The position numbers were made by a program, and so were the translations under genes. Below the pieces are notes generated by a model. The model worked only from the letters and a program-made list of their open reading frames with translations. It did not search any database and had not been told where the DNA came from. A stretch of DNA of 64,000 nt from Gemmatimonadaceae bacterium (lineage in GTDB: Bacteria; Gemmatimonadota; Gemmatimonadetes; Gemmatimonadales; Gemmatimonadaceae): NCBI GenBank assembly GCA_036273715.1, contig DASUHB010000066.1, forward strand, positions 62,001-126,000, given 5' to 3'. Below are positions 8,355-17,221 of the stretch, in pieces (position 1 is the stretch's first letter; every line of letters begins with the position of its first letter).

Positions 8355-8721
8355 GGATGAAATGTAGTCTGAGCTTATTCGCTCTGAAGACACGGATTGA
8401 ACGGCATGCCGGTCCCTCCTGTCTTGCATCTACGTTTATGCAGACGCGGACACAGCACGAACCCAGCGGACACGACACGAGCAACTCCAAGGCGTTGATT
8501 GTTGTCGGGGCCTTGTCCGCGTCTTCATGAGCGTAGCAGTCTGCCCGTGCGCCCTGCGAGGCTGCCGCTGTCACACCGTAGCTCTCCGCATGCATAGCCG
8601 CAGCCCTCTACGGGCGTTAAATTCAACAGGCCCAAACAGATGCCTGAAATGTGGCAGGCGCTTCCGTGAGGTAGCCGGCGTGGTTAGTCTTTCAGATTCA
8701 CCCCCAAGTGACGGAGCACAG
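8355..8721. other. Intergenic region between rlmN and ptsN-like gene, carrying a dispersed repeat
   Basis: This divergent gap of about 370 bp has lower GC than its surroundings. Its centre is the inverted-repeat element at 8430-8536. The remainder should contain the rlmN promoter (minus) and the ptsN promoter (plus). An A+T-rich pocket lies at 8616-8626, but I could not assign confident -35/-10 boxes. No convincing protein-coding gene is seen in it. Confidence 0.5.
8430..8536 (+). repeat. Dispersed inverted-repeat element, copy 1
   Basis: The 107-bp element is bounded by 23-nt imperfect inverted repeats: left arm at 8430-8452 (CTACGTTTATG...GCGGACA) and right arm at 8514-8536, with 3 mismatches between arms. 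The interior includes GGACACGACACGAGCAAC, which recurs exactly, in inverse orientation, in the copy at 42269-42392. The size, terminal inverted repeats and intergenic location suit a MITE-like or hairpin (REP/BIME-like) non-coding repeat. Confidence 0.72.
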
Positions 8722-9192
8722 GTGTTGCTTTCCGAGCTACTGTCGGCGGACCGCGTCAAAGTGCCGCTGGCGAGTCGCACGAAAGGCGATGTGCTGCGCG
8801 AGCTCGTCGCGCTCGTGGTGCCGGCCGCGGGTCGGGGCGGGGAGCGCGTGGATCCGGAGTGGATCCTGGAGTCGGTGCGCGAGCGTGAAGCCGTGCTGTC
8901 CACCGGCATCGGCGATGGCGTTGCGATTCCTCACGGAAAAACGCCCCACGTCGACCAGCTCGTGCTTGCAGCGGGAGTCGCGCACGAACCCGTCGACTTC
9001 GATGCGCTGGATGGCAAGCCGGTGCAGCTGTTCTTTCTGCTGGTTGGTCCGGAGAGCGCGGCTGGCGCGCACGTGAAAGCGCTGAGCCGCATCTCGCGAC
9101 TGCTGCGCCGCGAATCGCTGCGCGCGAGCCTCGTGGCCGCGCAGTCGGCCCCGGACTTCCTCCGCCTGATTCGAGATTTGGAGGTGGCGTGA
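8722..9192 (+). CDS. ptsN: PTS EIIA-type (PtsN-like) protein
   Basis: The protein is 156 aa with one EIIA(Ntr/Fru) domain. The phosphorylatable histidine is His71 in GIGDGVAIPHGK, followed by the family region LFFLLVGPESAAGAHVKALSRISRLLR. Such proteins accept phosphate from HPr/NPr and usually regulate nitrogen, potassium or carbon metabolism. The GTG at 8722 follows a GGAG and gives the usual N-terminus (LLSELLSADRV); a GTG at 8680 preceded by TGAGG would add 14 residues. No EIIB/EIIC genes are nearby, consistent with a regulatory role. aspS follows after 94 nt. Confidence 0.85.
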   Translation: MLLSELLSADRVKVPLASRTKGDVLRELVALVVPAAGRGGERVDPEWILESVREREAVLSTGIGDGVAIPHGKTPHVDQLVLAAGVAHEPVDFDALDGKPVQLFFLLVGPESAAGAHVKALSRISRLLRRESLRASLVAAQSAPDFLRLIRDLEVA

Positions 9193-9286
9193 GCGCGCCG
9201 CGTCGACTGCCGCCCGCGTCCCGGGCGGCGCGGCGTGGCATGGGACGCCCGGCCACATCCACCATCCGACGACCCGTACGAGCCGA

Positions 9287-11083
9287 ATGACAGCCAATTC
9301 CACCGAGGCAACGACACTCCGGAGCCGCCGCTGCGGCTCGCTTCGCGCCGCCGATGCCGGCTCCGACGTTCGGTTAGGCGGCTGGGTCCACGGCAAACGC
9401 AATCTGGGCGGACTCGTGTTTCTCGACCTGCGCGACCGCGACGGCATCGTCCAGGTGTCCGTCGATCCGGCGCTGGTGGGGGAGGCGGTCCGCGACGCCG
9501 CAGCCGCGGTGGGCAAGGAGAGCGTCGTGCTCGTCGAGGGAGAAGTCGCGCGCCGGCCGCCGGCCGGCGAGAACCACGACATGGCGACCGGAGAGATCGA
9601 GGTCAAGGCGCGCAGCGTGCGCGTCGTTGGCCCAGCGGTCACACCCGCGATTCCCGTTGGGCGCGCCAAGGGGGAAGCGCTGCCGTCCGAGGAGCAGCGG
9701 CTGCGCCATCGCTATCTCGATCTGCGCCGGCCCGAGCTCCAGCGGAACATCATCCTCCGGCACCGGTTGATGCAGACGGCCCGCCGCTATCTCGCGGGCG
9801 AAGGCTACCTCGAGATCGAGACGCCGATTCTCACCAAGCCGACGCCGGAAGGCGCGCGCGACTACATCGTGCCGAGCCGGCTGCACAAGGGCGAGTTCTA
9901 CGCGCTGCCGCAGTCGCCGCAGCTCTACAAGCAGCTGCTGATGGTGTCGGGCTTCGACCGGTATTTCCAGATCGCGCGGTGCTTCCGGGACGAAGACCTG
10001 CGCGCCGAGCGGCAGCCCGAGTTCACGCAGATCGACATCGAGGCGTCGTTCGTCCAGCAAGCGGACATCGTCCGCCTAACGGAAGGATTGTTCGTCGAGC
10101 TGTGGCGAGAGGGCGGCCACGCGATCGCGGCGCCGTTCGAGCACCTGACGTACGCCGACGCGATGGAGCGCTACGGCAGCGACCGTCCGGACCTGCGCTA
10201 CGGGCTCGAGCTGTTCGATGCGACCGCCATCTTCGGCGCGACCGAGCTTGGCATTGCGCGCTCCGCGATCGCGGCCGGCGGCCGGGTCCGGGGAATACGG
10301 GTGCCCAAGGGCGCGTCCCTGTCTCGCAAGCAGGTGGACGAGCTCGAGGTGCTGGCCAAGGGGGCGGGCGCGGGCGGCCTGCTGCGACTCAAGCGCGAAG
10401 GCAGCGAGCTCACGGGGCCGCCGGCCAAGTTCCTCGATGCCGGGGCGCGCGATCGGCTGGCGCTGGCCGATGGCGATCTCGCCCTGTTCGCGGCGGGCGC
10501 GGACCGTGTCACGAACGCGGCGCTCGACCGCGTGCGCCAGGAGACCGCGCGCCTGTTAGGCATCGTCCCCGACGGCATGCTGCGCTTTCTCTGGGTGACG
10601 GACTTCCCGATGTTCGAGTGCGACCCGGCGACCGGCGCGTTAGGCCCGACGCATCACCCGTTCACCGCGCCGCAGCCCGATGATGCGCGCTTGCTCGAGA
10701 CGGATCCGCTGCGCGCGCGGGCGCAGGCGTACGACGTCGTGCTCAACGGCATGGAGTTGGGCGGCGGCAGCATTCGCATCCACGATCCGGAGATGCAGCG
10801 GCGCGTGTTCTCGCTCATCGGCATCGACGAGGAGACGGCACAGCGGCGCTTCGGCTTCCTGCTCGAGGGGCTTCGCTCGGGCGCGCCGCCGCACGGTGGC
10901 ATCGCGATGGGCGTCGACCGCATCGCGATGCTGCTCGCGGGCGCGGGCTCGCTGCGCGACGTCATCGCTTTCCCGAAGACGACGACGGCGAGCGCGTTGT
11001 TCGAGGGCGCGCCGAGTCCGGTGCCCGAGGCCGACCTCCGTACGCTGCACGTGCGCATCGCGAACGGCGCCGGCGAGGAGTGA
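9287..11083 (+). CDS. aspS: Aspartyl-tRNA synthetase (bacterial type)
   Basis: The 598-aa protein has the OB-fold anticodon domain (GWVHGKRNLGGLVFLDLRDRDG), the class II core with KPTPEGARDYIVPSR, ALPQSPQLYKQLLM, CFRDEDLRAERQPEFTQID and the C-terminal GxGxGxDR-type motif (AMGVDRIAMLL). The bacterial-specific GAD insertion is present between motifs 2 and 3, explaining the length. It charges tRNA-Asp; whether it is also active on tRNA-Asn cannot be decided by eye. It heads a run of eight tightly packed plus-strand genes. Confidence 0.96.
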   Translation: MTANSTEATTLRSRRCGSLRAADAGSDVRLGGWVHGKRNLGGLVFLDLRDRDGIVQVSVDPALVGEAVRDAAAAVGKESVVLVEGEVARRPPAGENHDMATGEIEVKARSVRVVGPAVTPAIPVGRAKGEALPSEEQRLRHRYLDLRRPELQRNIILRHRLMQTARRYLAGEGYLEIETPILTKPTPEGARDYIVPSRLHKGEFYALPQSPQLYKQLLMVSGFDRYFQIARCFRDEDLRAERQPEFTQIDIEASFVQQADIVRLTEGLFVELWREGGHAIAAPFEHLTYADAMERYGSDRPDLRYGLELFDATAIFGATELGIARSAIAAGGRVRGIRVPKGASLSRKQVDELEVLAKGAGAGGLLRLKREGSELTGPPAKFLDAGARDRLALADGDLALFAAGADRVTNAALDRVRQETARLLGIVPDGMLRFLWVTDFPMFECDPATGALGPTHHPFTAPQPDDARLLETDPLRARAQAYDVVLNGMELGGGSIRIHDPEMQRRVFSLIGIDEETAQRRFGFLLEGLRSGAPPHGGIAMGVDRIAMLLAGAGSLRDVIAFPKTTTASALFEGAPSPVPEADLRTLHVRIANGAGEE

Positions 11084-12057
11084 CGGGCGTGAGCGAGGAG
11101 ACGATCACCCATCGCCTGAGCACGGAAGGCGCGGACCTGCTGACGCTCGCCGGCGTGAACGATGGCAACCTCATCCAGCTGTCGCGGATGACGGGCGCGA
11201 AAGTATCGCTGCGGGGCGACGCGCTCACGCTGAGCGGTCCGCCGGCGAGCGTCGAGCGCGCGAGGCCCATCGCCCAACGGATGCTCGATGCCGCGCGCCA
11301 GCTACTGCCGCTCGGCCCCGACGACGTGCTCCGGTTAGGCGAAGAGCCGCTGGCCGACGGCAACGGCAACGGCGCGGGCCCTGCGGACGAGACCCGCATC
11401 GTGCTGCCGGGCGTCAGGCGCATCATCCAGCCGAAGACGCCGGGTCAGGCGGCCTATCTCAACCTCATCGCCGAGAACGACATCGTCGTCGGGATCGGTC
11501 CGGCGGGCACGGGCAAGACGTATCTCGCGGTGGCCATGGCGGTGGAAGCGCTGGCGCGGAAGCGCGTCCGTCGCATCGTGCTCGCGCGTCCGGCGGTCGA
11601 GGCGGGCGAAAGCCTGGGCTTCCTGCCCGGCGACCTGCAGGCCAAGGTGGATCCGTACCTGCGCCCGCTGTACGACGCACTCGACGACATGATGCCGCCC
11701 GAGCGCATCATGAAGGCGATCGAGACCCGCGTGATCGAGATCGCGCCGCTCGCCTACATGCGTGGGCGCACGCTGGCGGATGCGTTCGTGATCCTCGACG
11801 AGTCGCAGAACGCCACCAACGCCCAGATGAAGATGTTCCTCACCCGGTTAGGCGTGAACTCGAAGGCGGTGATCACCGGCGACAAGACCCAGATCGACCT
11901 GCCGGCGCGGGAGCAGTCGGGCCTGATCGAGATCGAGCGCATCCTCAAGGGCATCGATGGCATCGGGTTCCATTATCTGACCGATGCCGATGTGATCCGG
12001 CACCGCCTGGTGCGCGACATCATCCGGGCGTACGCCCGGGACGCGGGGACTGACTAA
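11080..12057 (+). CDS. phoH: PhoH-like ATPase
   Basis: The 325-aa protein is a PhoH/YbeZ family P-loop ATPase. An N-terminal KH-like segment (DLLTLAGVNDGNLIQLSRMTGAKVSLRG) precedes the ATPase domain with Walker A GPAGTGKT and Walker B FVILDESQN, and the TGDKTQIDLP sensor region. YbeZ works with the endoribonuclease YbeY, encoded two genes downstream. The GTG start overlaps the aspS stop by 4 nt; a second in-frame GTG lies 9 nt later. Confidence 0.93.
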   Translation: MTGVSEETITHRLSTEGADLLTLAGVNDGNLIQLSRMTGAKVSLRGDALTLSGPPASVERARPIAQRMLDAARQLLPLGPDDVLRLGEEPLADGNGNGAGPADETRIVLPGVRRIIQPKTPGQAAYLNLIAENDIVVGIGPAGTGKTYLAVAMAVEALARKRVRRIVLARPAVEAGESLGFLPGDLQAKVDPYLRPLYDALDDMMPPERIMKAIETRVIEIAPLAYMRGRTLADAFVILDESQNATNAQMKMFLTRLGVNSKAVITGDKTQIDLPAREQSGLIEIERILKGIDGIGFHYLTDADVIRHRLVRDIIRAYARDAGTD

Positions 12058-12060
12058 CGG

Positions 12061-14298
12061 ATGGCGATTCGCTTGCCGATCGAGCGCAACGCCGCCGGCG
12101 CGGGCGCCCCGCCGTACTCGACGCGGGCGCGCCTCGGATACCACGGCCTGCGCATCGCGCTGCTGGTGTCGCTGGCCGTGGTGACGTACCTGCTGTTCCC
12201 GAACGCGCCGGCCATCGATTCGCCGATCTTCGAAGTGGGATCCGTCGCCACCGAGAACGTGATCGCGCCGTTCGCGTTCGTCGTTCCGAAGTCCCCATCC
12301 GCGTTGGCGCGGGAACGCGACGAGCTCGCGCAGTCGGTGAAACCGATTCTCGAGTATCGGCAGGCGGCGCTCGATTCGTCGCAGAATCAGTTGCGTGCGT
12401 TCATTGACTCGATGTCGGTGACCGTCGAGCGCGGCGCCGCGGCGCACGCCACGGCCGGCGCCCAACGGACGGCGGTCATCGCGGCGGCGGGTCTCCAGGG
12501 TGTGACGCTCACGCCGGCGGAAGCCGACTATCTCGTCTCCGCCGCGCGGCGGCGCGCGATGCTGGACGCCGTGCGCCGCGCGTATGCGCGCTGGCTGTCG
12601 GAAGGCATCGCCGCCGGCTCGACGGTGGACAACCTGCGCGGCGACGTGATCGTGCGGCGCGACGGGCAGGAACGCAGCGTGATGGTGGACAGTCTCCTGT
12701 CGTTCGCGTCGCTGCTGTCGCGATCGCGGGCCTTCGAGCCGGATCCGAACTCGTCCATCGCCAGCGCGCTCTACCTGAAACTGCTCAGCGCGTTCTTCCG
12801 CCCAACGGTGGCCCTCGACCAGGTGGCGACCGAGCAGCGGCGGCAGGAGCTGCGGAACTCGGTGAACGTGAATCAGTACATGGTGCGGGCGGGCGAGAAA
12901 ATCGTCGGCGCGCACGAGGTGGTCGGCGAACCGGAGTTCGCGAAGATGCGCGCGCTCCACGACGCGATGCAGGCGCGCACGCGCGGTCAGCGTGCGTTAG
13001 GCCGCATCGCCGGCAGCATTGCGTACAACGCGCTCGTCCTGGCCATCTTCGGCATTGCGATCGTGCTCTTCCGGCCGCAGCTGTACAGCGCCTTCCGCTC
13101 GATGGCGCTCTTCGCGGCGGTGTTCCTGCTCGTCCTGGTCGTGGCCGCGGTCGCGGCGAAATGGCAGCCGGTGCATCCCGAGCTGGTGCCGGTGGCGCTG
13201 GCGGCCATCATTCTGAGCGTCTTGCTCGATTCGCGCATCAGCATGATCGCGGCGATGATCCTCGCGGTGCTCGTCGGCGGACAGAGTGTGTACCGGGGGA
13301 CGAACGCGCTGTTCATCAATCTCGTGGGCGGGGCGGCCGCGGCGCTCAGCGTGCGCGTGATCCTGAGGCGCGAGCAGTCGTACCAATATGTGATCACGAT
13401 CGGCGTCGCCTATCTGTTCGCCGCGCTCGCCATCGGACTCACCCTCGGCTGGAACTCGGGCCAGATCGCCACGAGCGCCGGGTTAGGCGTCGGCAACGCG
13501 GTCGTGTCCGTGGTCTTCGCGATGTTCCTCGTGCCGCTCGCCGAGCGATTCACGGGCATCACGACGCACCTCACGCTCATCGAGTACTCGGACCTGAATC
13601 GGCCCTTGCTGCGGCGGCTGAGCCTCGAGGCGCCGGGCACCTATGCACACACGATCGCCATGGCAAACCTCGTCGAGGCGGCTGCCACGGCGATCGGCGC
13701 GAACGGCCTGCTCGCGCGCGTGGGCACCTACTACCACGACATCGGCAAGCTGACGAAGCCGCAGTACTTCGTCGAGAACCAGGCCGGCGGACGCAACCCG
13801 CACGACAAGCTCAAGCCGGGGACGAGCGCCGCCATCATCCGCAATCACGTGCGTGAAGGCATGGATCTCGCGGCGGAGTACCACGTGCCAATGGCGATCG
13901 CCGCATTCATCCCCGAGCACCACGGCACGGCGCCGATCGCCTACTTCCTCGAGAAGGCGCGCGAACACGATTCGGGGTCCCTGCCTAACGCAGCCGACTT
14001 CACGTATCCGGGCCCGATCCCGCAGTCCGCGGAAACGGCGGTCTGCATGCTGGCCGACGGCATCGAGGCGGCGGTGCGCGTCCTCGCCGAGCCGACGCCG
14101 CCGCGCATCCGCGACGTGATCGAACACATGGTGCGGCAGCGGATGGATCAAGGGCAGCTCCGCGATGCGCCGCTGACGCTGCGGCACATCGAGATCATCA
14201 AGGAGCAGTTTGCGCGCGTGCTCAGCGGCATGTACCACAGCCGCATCGATTATCCCGCGTCGAGCGGCGGCATCTCGTCGGAGTTCGCCTCGGCATGA
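12061..14298 (+). CDS. pgpH: PgpH-like 7TM-HD domain membrane phosphodiesterase
   Basis: The 745-aa protein has one membrane helix near residues 35-55, a large extracytoplasmic 7TMR-HDED domain (residues about 60-310), seven predicted membrane helices (about 315-500) and a cytoplasmic HD domain. The HD metal site shows HTIAMANLVEAAA, TYYHDIGKLTKPQYF and EHHGTAPI. PgpH proteins hydrolyse cyclic di-AMP. The location between phoH and ybeY, where many bacteria keep this gene, supports the call. It starts 3 nt after phoH and overlaps ybeY by 4 nt. Confidence 0.9.
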   Translation: MAIRLPIERNAAGAGAPPYSTRARLGYHGLRIALLVSLAVVTYLLFPNAPAIDSPIFEVGSVATENVIAPFAFVVPKSPSALARERDELAQSVKPILEYRQAALDSSQNQLRAFIDSMSVTVERGAAAHATAGAQRTAVIAAAGLQGVTLTPAEADYLVSAARRRAMLDAVRRAYARWLSEGIAAGSTVDNLRGDVIVRRDGQERSVMVDSLLSFASLLSRSRAFEPDPNSSIASALYLKLLSAFFRPTVALDQVATEQRRQELRNSVNVNQYMVRAGEKIVGAHEVVGEPEFAKMRALHDAMQARTRGQRALGRIAGSIAYNALVLAIFGIAIVLFRPQLYSAFRSMALFAAVFLLVLVVAAVAAKWQPVHPELVPVALAAIILSVLLDSRISMIAAMILAVLVGGQSVYRGTNALFINLVGGAAAALSVRVILRREQSYQYVITIGVAYLFAALAIGLTLGWNSGQIATSAGLGVGNAVVSVVFAMFLVPLAERFTGITTHLTLIEYSDLNRPLLRRLSLEAPGTYAHTIAMANLVEAAATAIGANGLLARVGTYYHDIGKLTKPQYFVENQAGGRNPHDKLKPGTSAAIIRNHVREGMDLAAEYHVPMAIAAFIPEHHGTAPIAYFLEKAREHDSGSLPNAADFTYPGPIPQSAETAVCMLADGIEAAVRVLAEPTPPRIRDVIEHMVRQRMDQGQLRDAPLTLRHIEIIKEQFARVLSGMYHSRIDYPASSGGISSEFASA

Positions 14299-14735
14299 CG
14301 CGCGTCGTGCACGTCTCGTCGTCGGCGGGTCGCCTGCCGCTGTCGCGCCGGCGTATTGCCGGGCTCGCCGACCGCGTGCTGCGGGCCGAGCGCGTGCGTT
14401 CCGCCGAGGTGTCGATCGCGTTCGTCACCGAGCCGGCGATCGCGCGGCTCAACGCCCGGCATCTGGGGCGCCGCGGCCCAACGGACGTGATCGCGTTTCC
14501 GTTCGCGCGGATCGACGGGGGGCCGTTGGTCGGCGACGTGTACATCGCGCCGGCCGTAGCGCGGTCGAATGCCCGACGGAACGGCGTACCGGTGCGACAG
14601 GAGCTCGCGCGGCTGGTGGTGCACGGCACGCTGCACGTGCTGGGCCACGATCATCCCGCCGTTGGGCGCGAGCGGTCGGCGATGTGGCGGCGCCAGGAGC
14701 ACTTGCTCGCGCGCGCCCGAGAGGCGTGGACATGA
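14295..14735 (+). CDS. ybeY: Endoribonuclease YbeY (16S rRNA maturation)
   Basis: The 146-aa protein carries the zinc motif HGTLHVLGHDH (H-x3-H-x5-H) that defines YbeY, preceded by the strand with RRGPTDVIAFPF and the GDVYIAP segment. YbeY trims the 16S rRNA 3' end and takes part in ribosome quality control. It overlaps the PgpH-like gene and the following CBS protein gene by 4 nt each, so the phoH-pgpH-ybeY-corC order common in many bacteria is kept. Confidence 0.93.
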   Translation: MTRVVHVSSSAGRLPLSRRRIAGLADRVLRAERVRSAEVSIAFVTEPAIARLNARHLGRRGPTDVIAFPFARIDGGPLVGDVYIAPAVARSNARRNGVPVRQELARLVVHGTLHVLGHDHPAVGRERSAMWRRQEHLLARAREAWT

Positions 14736-15967
14736 GCCTCGTGTCGTTCGTGATCTCGATTCTGGCGCTGGCGTGGGCCGCGCTCCTCGCGGCCGCGGAC
14801 GGCGCGCTTCTGTCGGTATCCGACATGACGACCAACGGCGCCGTGGTCGAGGCGCCGACGGGCGGCACGCGCGATTTCACCCACCGCGCGCTCTCGATCG
14901 CCCGGATCATCGCGCTGCTCGTCGCCGGGGTGGCCGCGGCACGCGCGTTCGAGCTCGACGCGTTGGTGCCGGGCGCCGCCATTGGGTTAGGCATCGTGAT
15001 CGCGATCCTTGCGGTGTTGGTGGGCGAGGTGATGCCGCGCGCCGCGGGTGAGGCGGTCGGCGCGCGCGCGCTGGCGGCGTTGACGCCCGTCGTGCACTCG
15101 ACCGAAGTGCTCATGCGGCCGCTCGTCGCCGGCGGCGCCATCCTCGACCGCATCCTCCGCCGCGTGCTCCCGCCGTTCACGCCGGCGCAGGGCGATCGCG
15201 AGATCACGGCCGAGCAGTTCCGGCGCATCGTGACGCCGCAGCAACCCGCGCCGCATCGCGCCATCCTGCACCGCGTGTTCTCGTTCAGCGACACCGAGGT
15301 GCACGAGGTGATGGTGCCGCGCGTCGACATCCTCGGCCTCGAGCACGGCACGCCGTGGTCCGAGGTGCTCGATCGGGTGCGCAGCTCGCAGCACGCGCGG
15401 CTGCCGGTGTACGATGAGACCATCGACCACATCACGGGCATCCTGTTCGCCAAGGATCTGCTGCCGGCGGTGATCGCCGATGAGGAACCTGCCGCGGGGT
15501 GGGAATCGATCGCGCGGCCGGCGTCGTTCATTCCGGAGAGCAAGACCATCGAAGCCCAGCTGCGCGATTTCAAGGCGACGCGCTCGCACATTGCGATCGT
15601 GGTCGACGAGTTCGGCGGCACGGCGGGCCTGGTCACGATCGAGAACATCCTCGAGGAAATCGTCGGCGACATCCGGGACGAATACGATCGGGAGGAGCCG
15701 CCCATCGAAGCCGAGGACGGACGGCGGTGGTGGGTCTCGGGCCGCGTGACGCTCGATGAGCTGTCCGACGCGTTAGGCCATCGCTTTGACCGGCCCGACG
15801 TCTCGACGGTGGGCGGGCTCATCTTCGAGGTCGTCGGGCACGTGCCCAAGGCGGGGCAGGAGCTCGAGCTGGATGGCTACCGCATCGTCGTCGAACGTGT
15901 GAACCGCCGGCGCGTGGACCGGGTGTACTTCGAGCGGCCGGACTCGCCGGTGCAGCGCGTCTCATGA
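14732..15967 (+). CDS. CorC/HlyC-type CBS and transporter-associated domain protein (first copy)
   Basis: The 411-aa protein has an N-terminal membrane domain of the CNNM/DUF21 type, though shortened (helices near 1-25, 50-70, 85-105), then two CBS motifs (VMVPRVDILGLEHG, HIAIVVDEFGGTAGLVTIE) and a C-terminal CorC_HlyC domain (RVTLDELSDALG). Family members are linked to Mg/Co transport. The ATG at 14732 overlaps ybeY; the second, related gene follows with a 4-nt overlap. Confidence 0.85.
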   Translation: MSLVSFVISILALAWAALLAAADGALLSVSDMTTNGAVVEAPTGGTRDFTHRALSIARIIALLVAGVAAARAFELDALVPGAAIGLGIVIAILAVLVGEVMPRAAGEAVGARALAALTPVVHSTEVLMRPLVAGGAILDRILRRVLPPFTPAQGDREITAEQFRRIVTPQQPAPHRAILHRVFSFSDTEVHEVMVPRVDILGLEHGTPWSEVLDRVRSSQHARLPVYDETIDHITGILFAKDLLPAVIADEEPAAGWESIARPASFIPESKTIEAQLRDFKATRSHIAIVVDEFGGTAGLVTIENILEEIVGDIRDEYDREEPPIEAEDGRRWWVSGRVTLDELSDALGHRFDRPDVSTVGGLIFEVVGHVPKAGQELELDGYRIVVERVNRRRVDRVYFERPDSPVQRVS

Positions 15968-17220
15968 GCATCTCGGGCCTGCTGCTCGCGTTAGGCGTGG
16001 TCGTCGTGGCGTGGCTCACGGCCGCCGCGACCGCCGTGCGATCGGTGAGCCGCGTCTGGCTCAGGCGTTGGGCCGAGCAGCGGCTGGCCACGCCGGCCGG
16101 ATTGGGCGAGAGCGCGCTTCTGGCGCGGCCGCAGCGTCTGGTGCTCGCCGCCGGGGCCGGCACGGCGTTGATGGTCGCGGCGGCCGGCGCATTGTTAGGC
16201 GGCGGCGACGGGCGCTCCCCCTGGGTGCTCGTTGGCGAAACGGTGCTGCTCGCGCTCGCGTTCCTCATCGCCGGACAGCTGGTGCCGCGGGCCGTTGCGC
16301 GTCGCTGGGCGCCCGGCCTGCTGCCGGTGCTGGTGCCGCCGCTCGATGTCGCCGCGTTTCTCCTCGCGCCCGTGCTCGACGCTGCTCGCGCCGTTGGGCG
16401 TTCGCTCACGCCGGCATCGCGCCGGGCGCTCGCGCCGGCGCGCGAAGGGATCGAAGATCTGCTGCGGGAGGGCGAGCTCGAGGGCATCGGCGAGCATGCG
16501 GAGATCGACATCATCGCGGGCCTGGTCGAGTTCGGCGAGAAGGTCGTGCGCGACGTGATGACGCCGCGCACTGCCGTCTTCGCGGTGGATGAAGCGATTC
16601 CGCCCGAAGCGATGGCGCGCGCGATCGCGCAGTCCGGCTACAGCCGGATCCCGGTCTATCGCGGGTCCATGGATCACATCATCGGCATGGTGCACGTGTT
16701 CGACGTGCTCGAGACGGGCGGCCAGCGGCCGGCGCCCATCCGGCAGGTCGCGCACGCACCGCTCAGCACGCGCCTCAGCACGGTGCTCTATGAGATGCTG
16801 CGGGCCCAACGCCATCTGGCGGTGGTGCTGGATGAATTCGGCGGCACGGCGGGGATCGTGACGCTCGAGGACTTGCTCGAGGAGCTGGTGGGCGACATCC
16901 GGGACGAGCACGACGAGCCGGCCGCCGTCGAGCAGGCGGGCGCCGAGCGGCGGCCGGTGGTGCTCGATGCGTCGACGCCGCTGGAGGAAGTGGACCGGCG
17001 CATCGGTTTGTCGTTAGGCGGCGACGGCGACCGGACGCAAACGTTAGGCGGCGCCATCGTGCGCGCGCTCGGCCGCATCCCGTCCACCGGCGAGCGCTTC
17101 CGCCTGGCCGAGCACGAGTTGACGGTGGTCGACGCCGAGCCGTCGCGCATCCGCCGGGTGCTGGTGCAGCGCGCCGAGTCCGCCCGGGCGGTGGATCTCA
17201 AGCCGCCCGCGCCCCGCTGA
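15964..17220 (+). CDS. CorC/HlyC-type CBS and transporter-associated domain protein (second copy)
   Basis: The 418-aa protein has the same architecture as the gene before it: membrane helices in the first 130 residues, then CBS pair (VMTPRTAVFAVDEAI, GYSRIPVYRGSMDHIIGMVHVFD, LAVVLDEFGGTAGIVTLEDLLEELVGDI) and a CorC_HlyC C-terminal domain. The two share the VVLDEFGGTAG block but differ greatly elsewhere, so duplication is old. The tandem arrangement suggests a hetero-oligomeric transporter or regulator, which is inference. Confidence 0.85.
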   Translation: MSISGLLLALGVVVVAWLTAAATAVRSVSRVWLRRWAEQRLATPAGLGESALLARPQRLVLAAGAGTALMVAAAGALLGGGDGRSPWVLVGETVLLALAFLIAGQLVPRAVARRWAPGLLPVLVPPLDVAAFLLAPVLDAARAVGRSLTPASRRALAPAREGIEDLLREGELEGIGEHAEIDIIAGLVEFGEKVVRDVMTPRTAVFAVDEAIPPEAMARAIAQSGYSRIPVYRGSMDHIIGMVHVFDVLETGGQRPAPIRQVAHAPLSTRLSTVLYEMLRAQRHLAVVLDEFGGTAGIVTLEDLLEELVGDIRDEHDEPAAVEQAGAERRPVVLDASTPLEEVDRRIGLSLGGDGDRTQTLGGAIVRALGRIPSTGERFRLAEHELTVVDAEPSRIRRVLVQRAESARAVDLKPPAPR

Positions 17221-17221
17221 C

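Noticed and set aside
8375-8407. Ten-residue frame on the minus strand after a perfect AGGAGG, upstream of rlmN, as a leader peptide
   Set aside because: No attenuator hairpins or regulatory codons; a chance AGGAGG is as likely.
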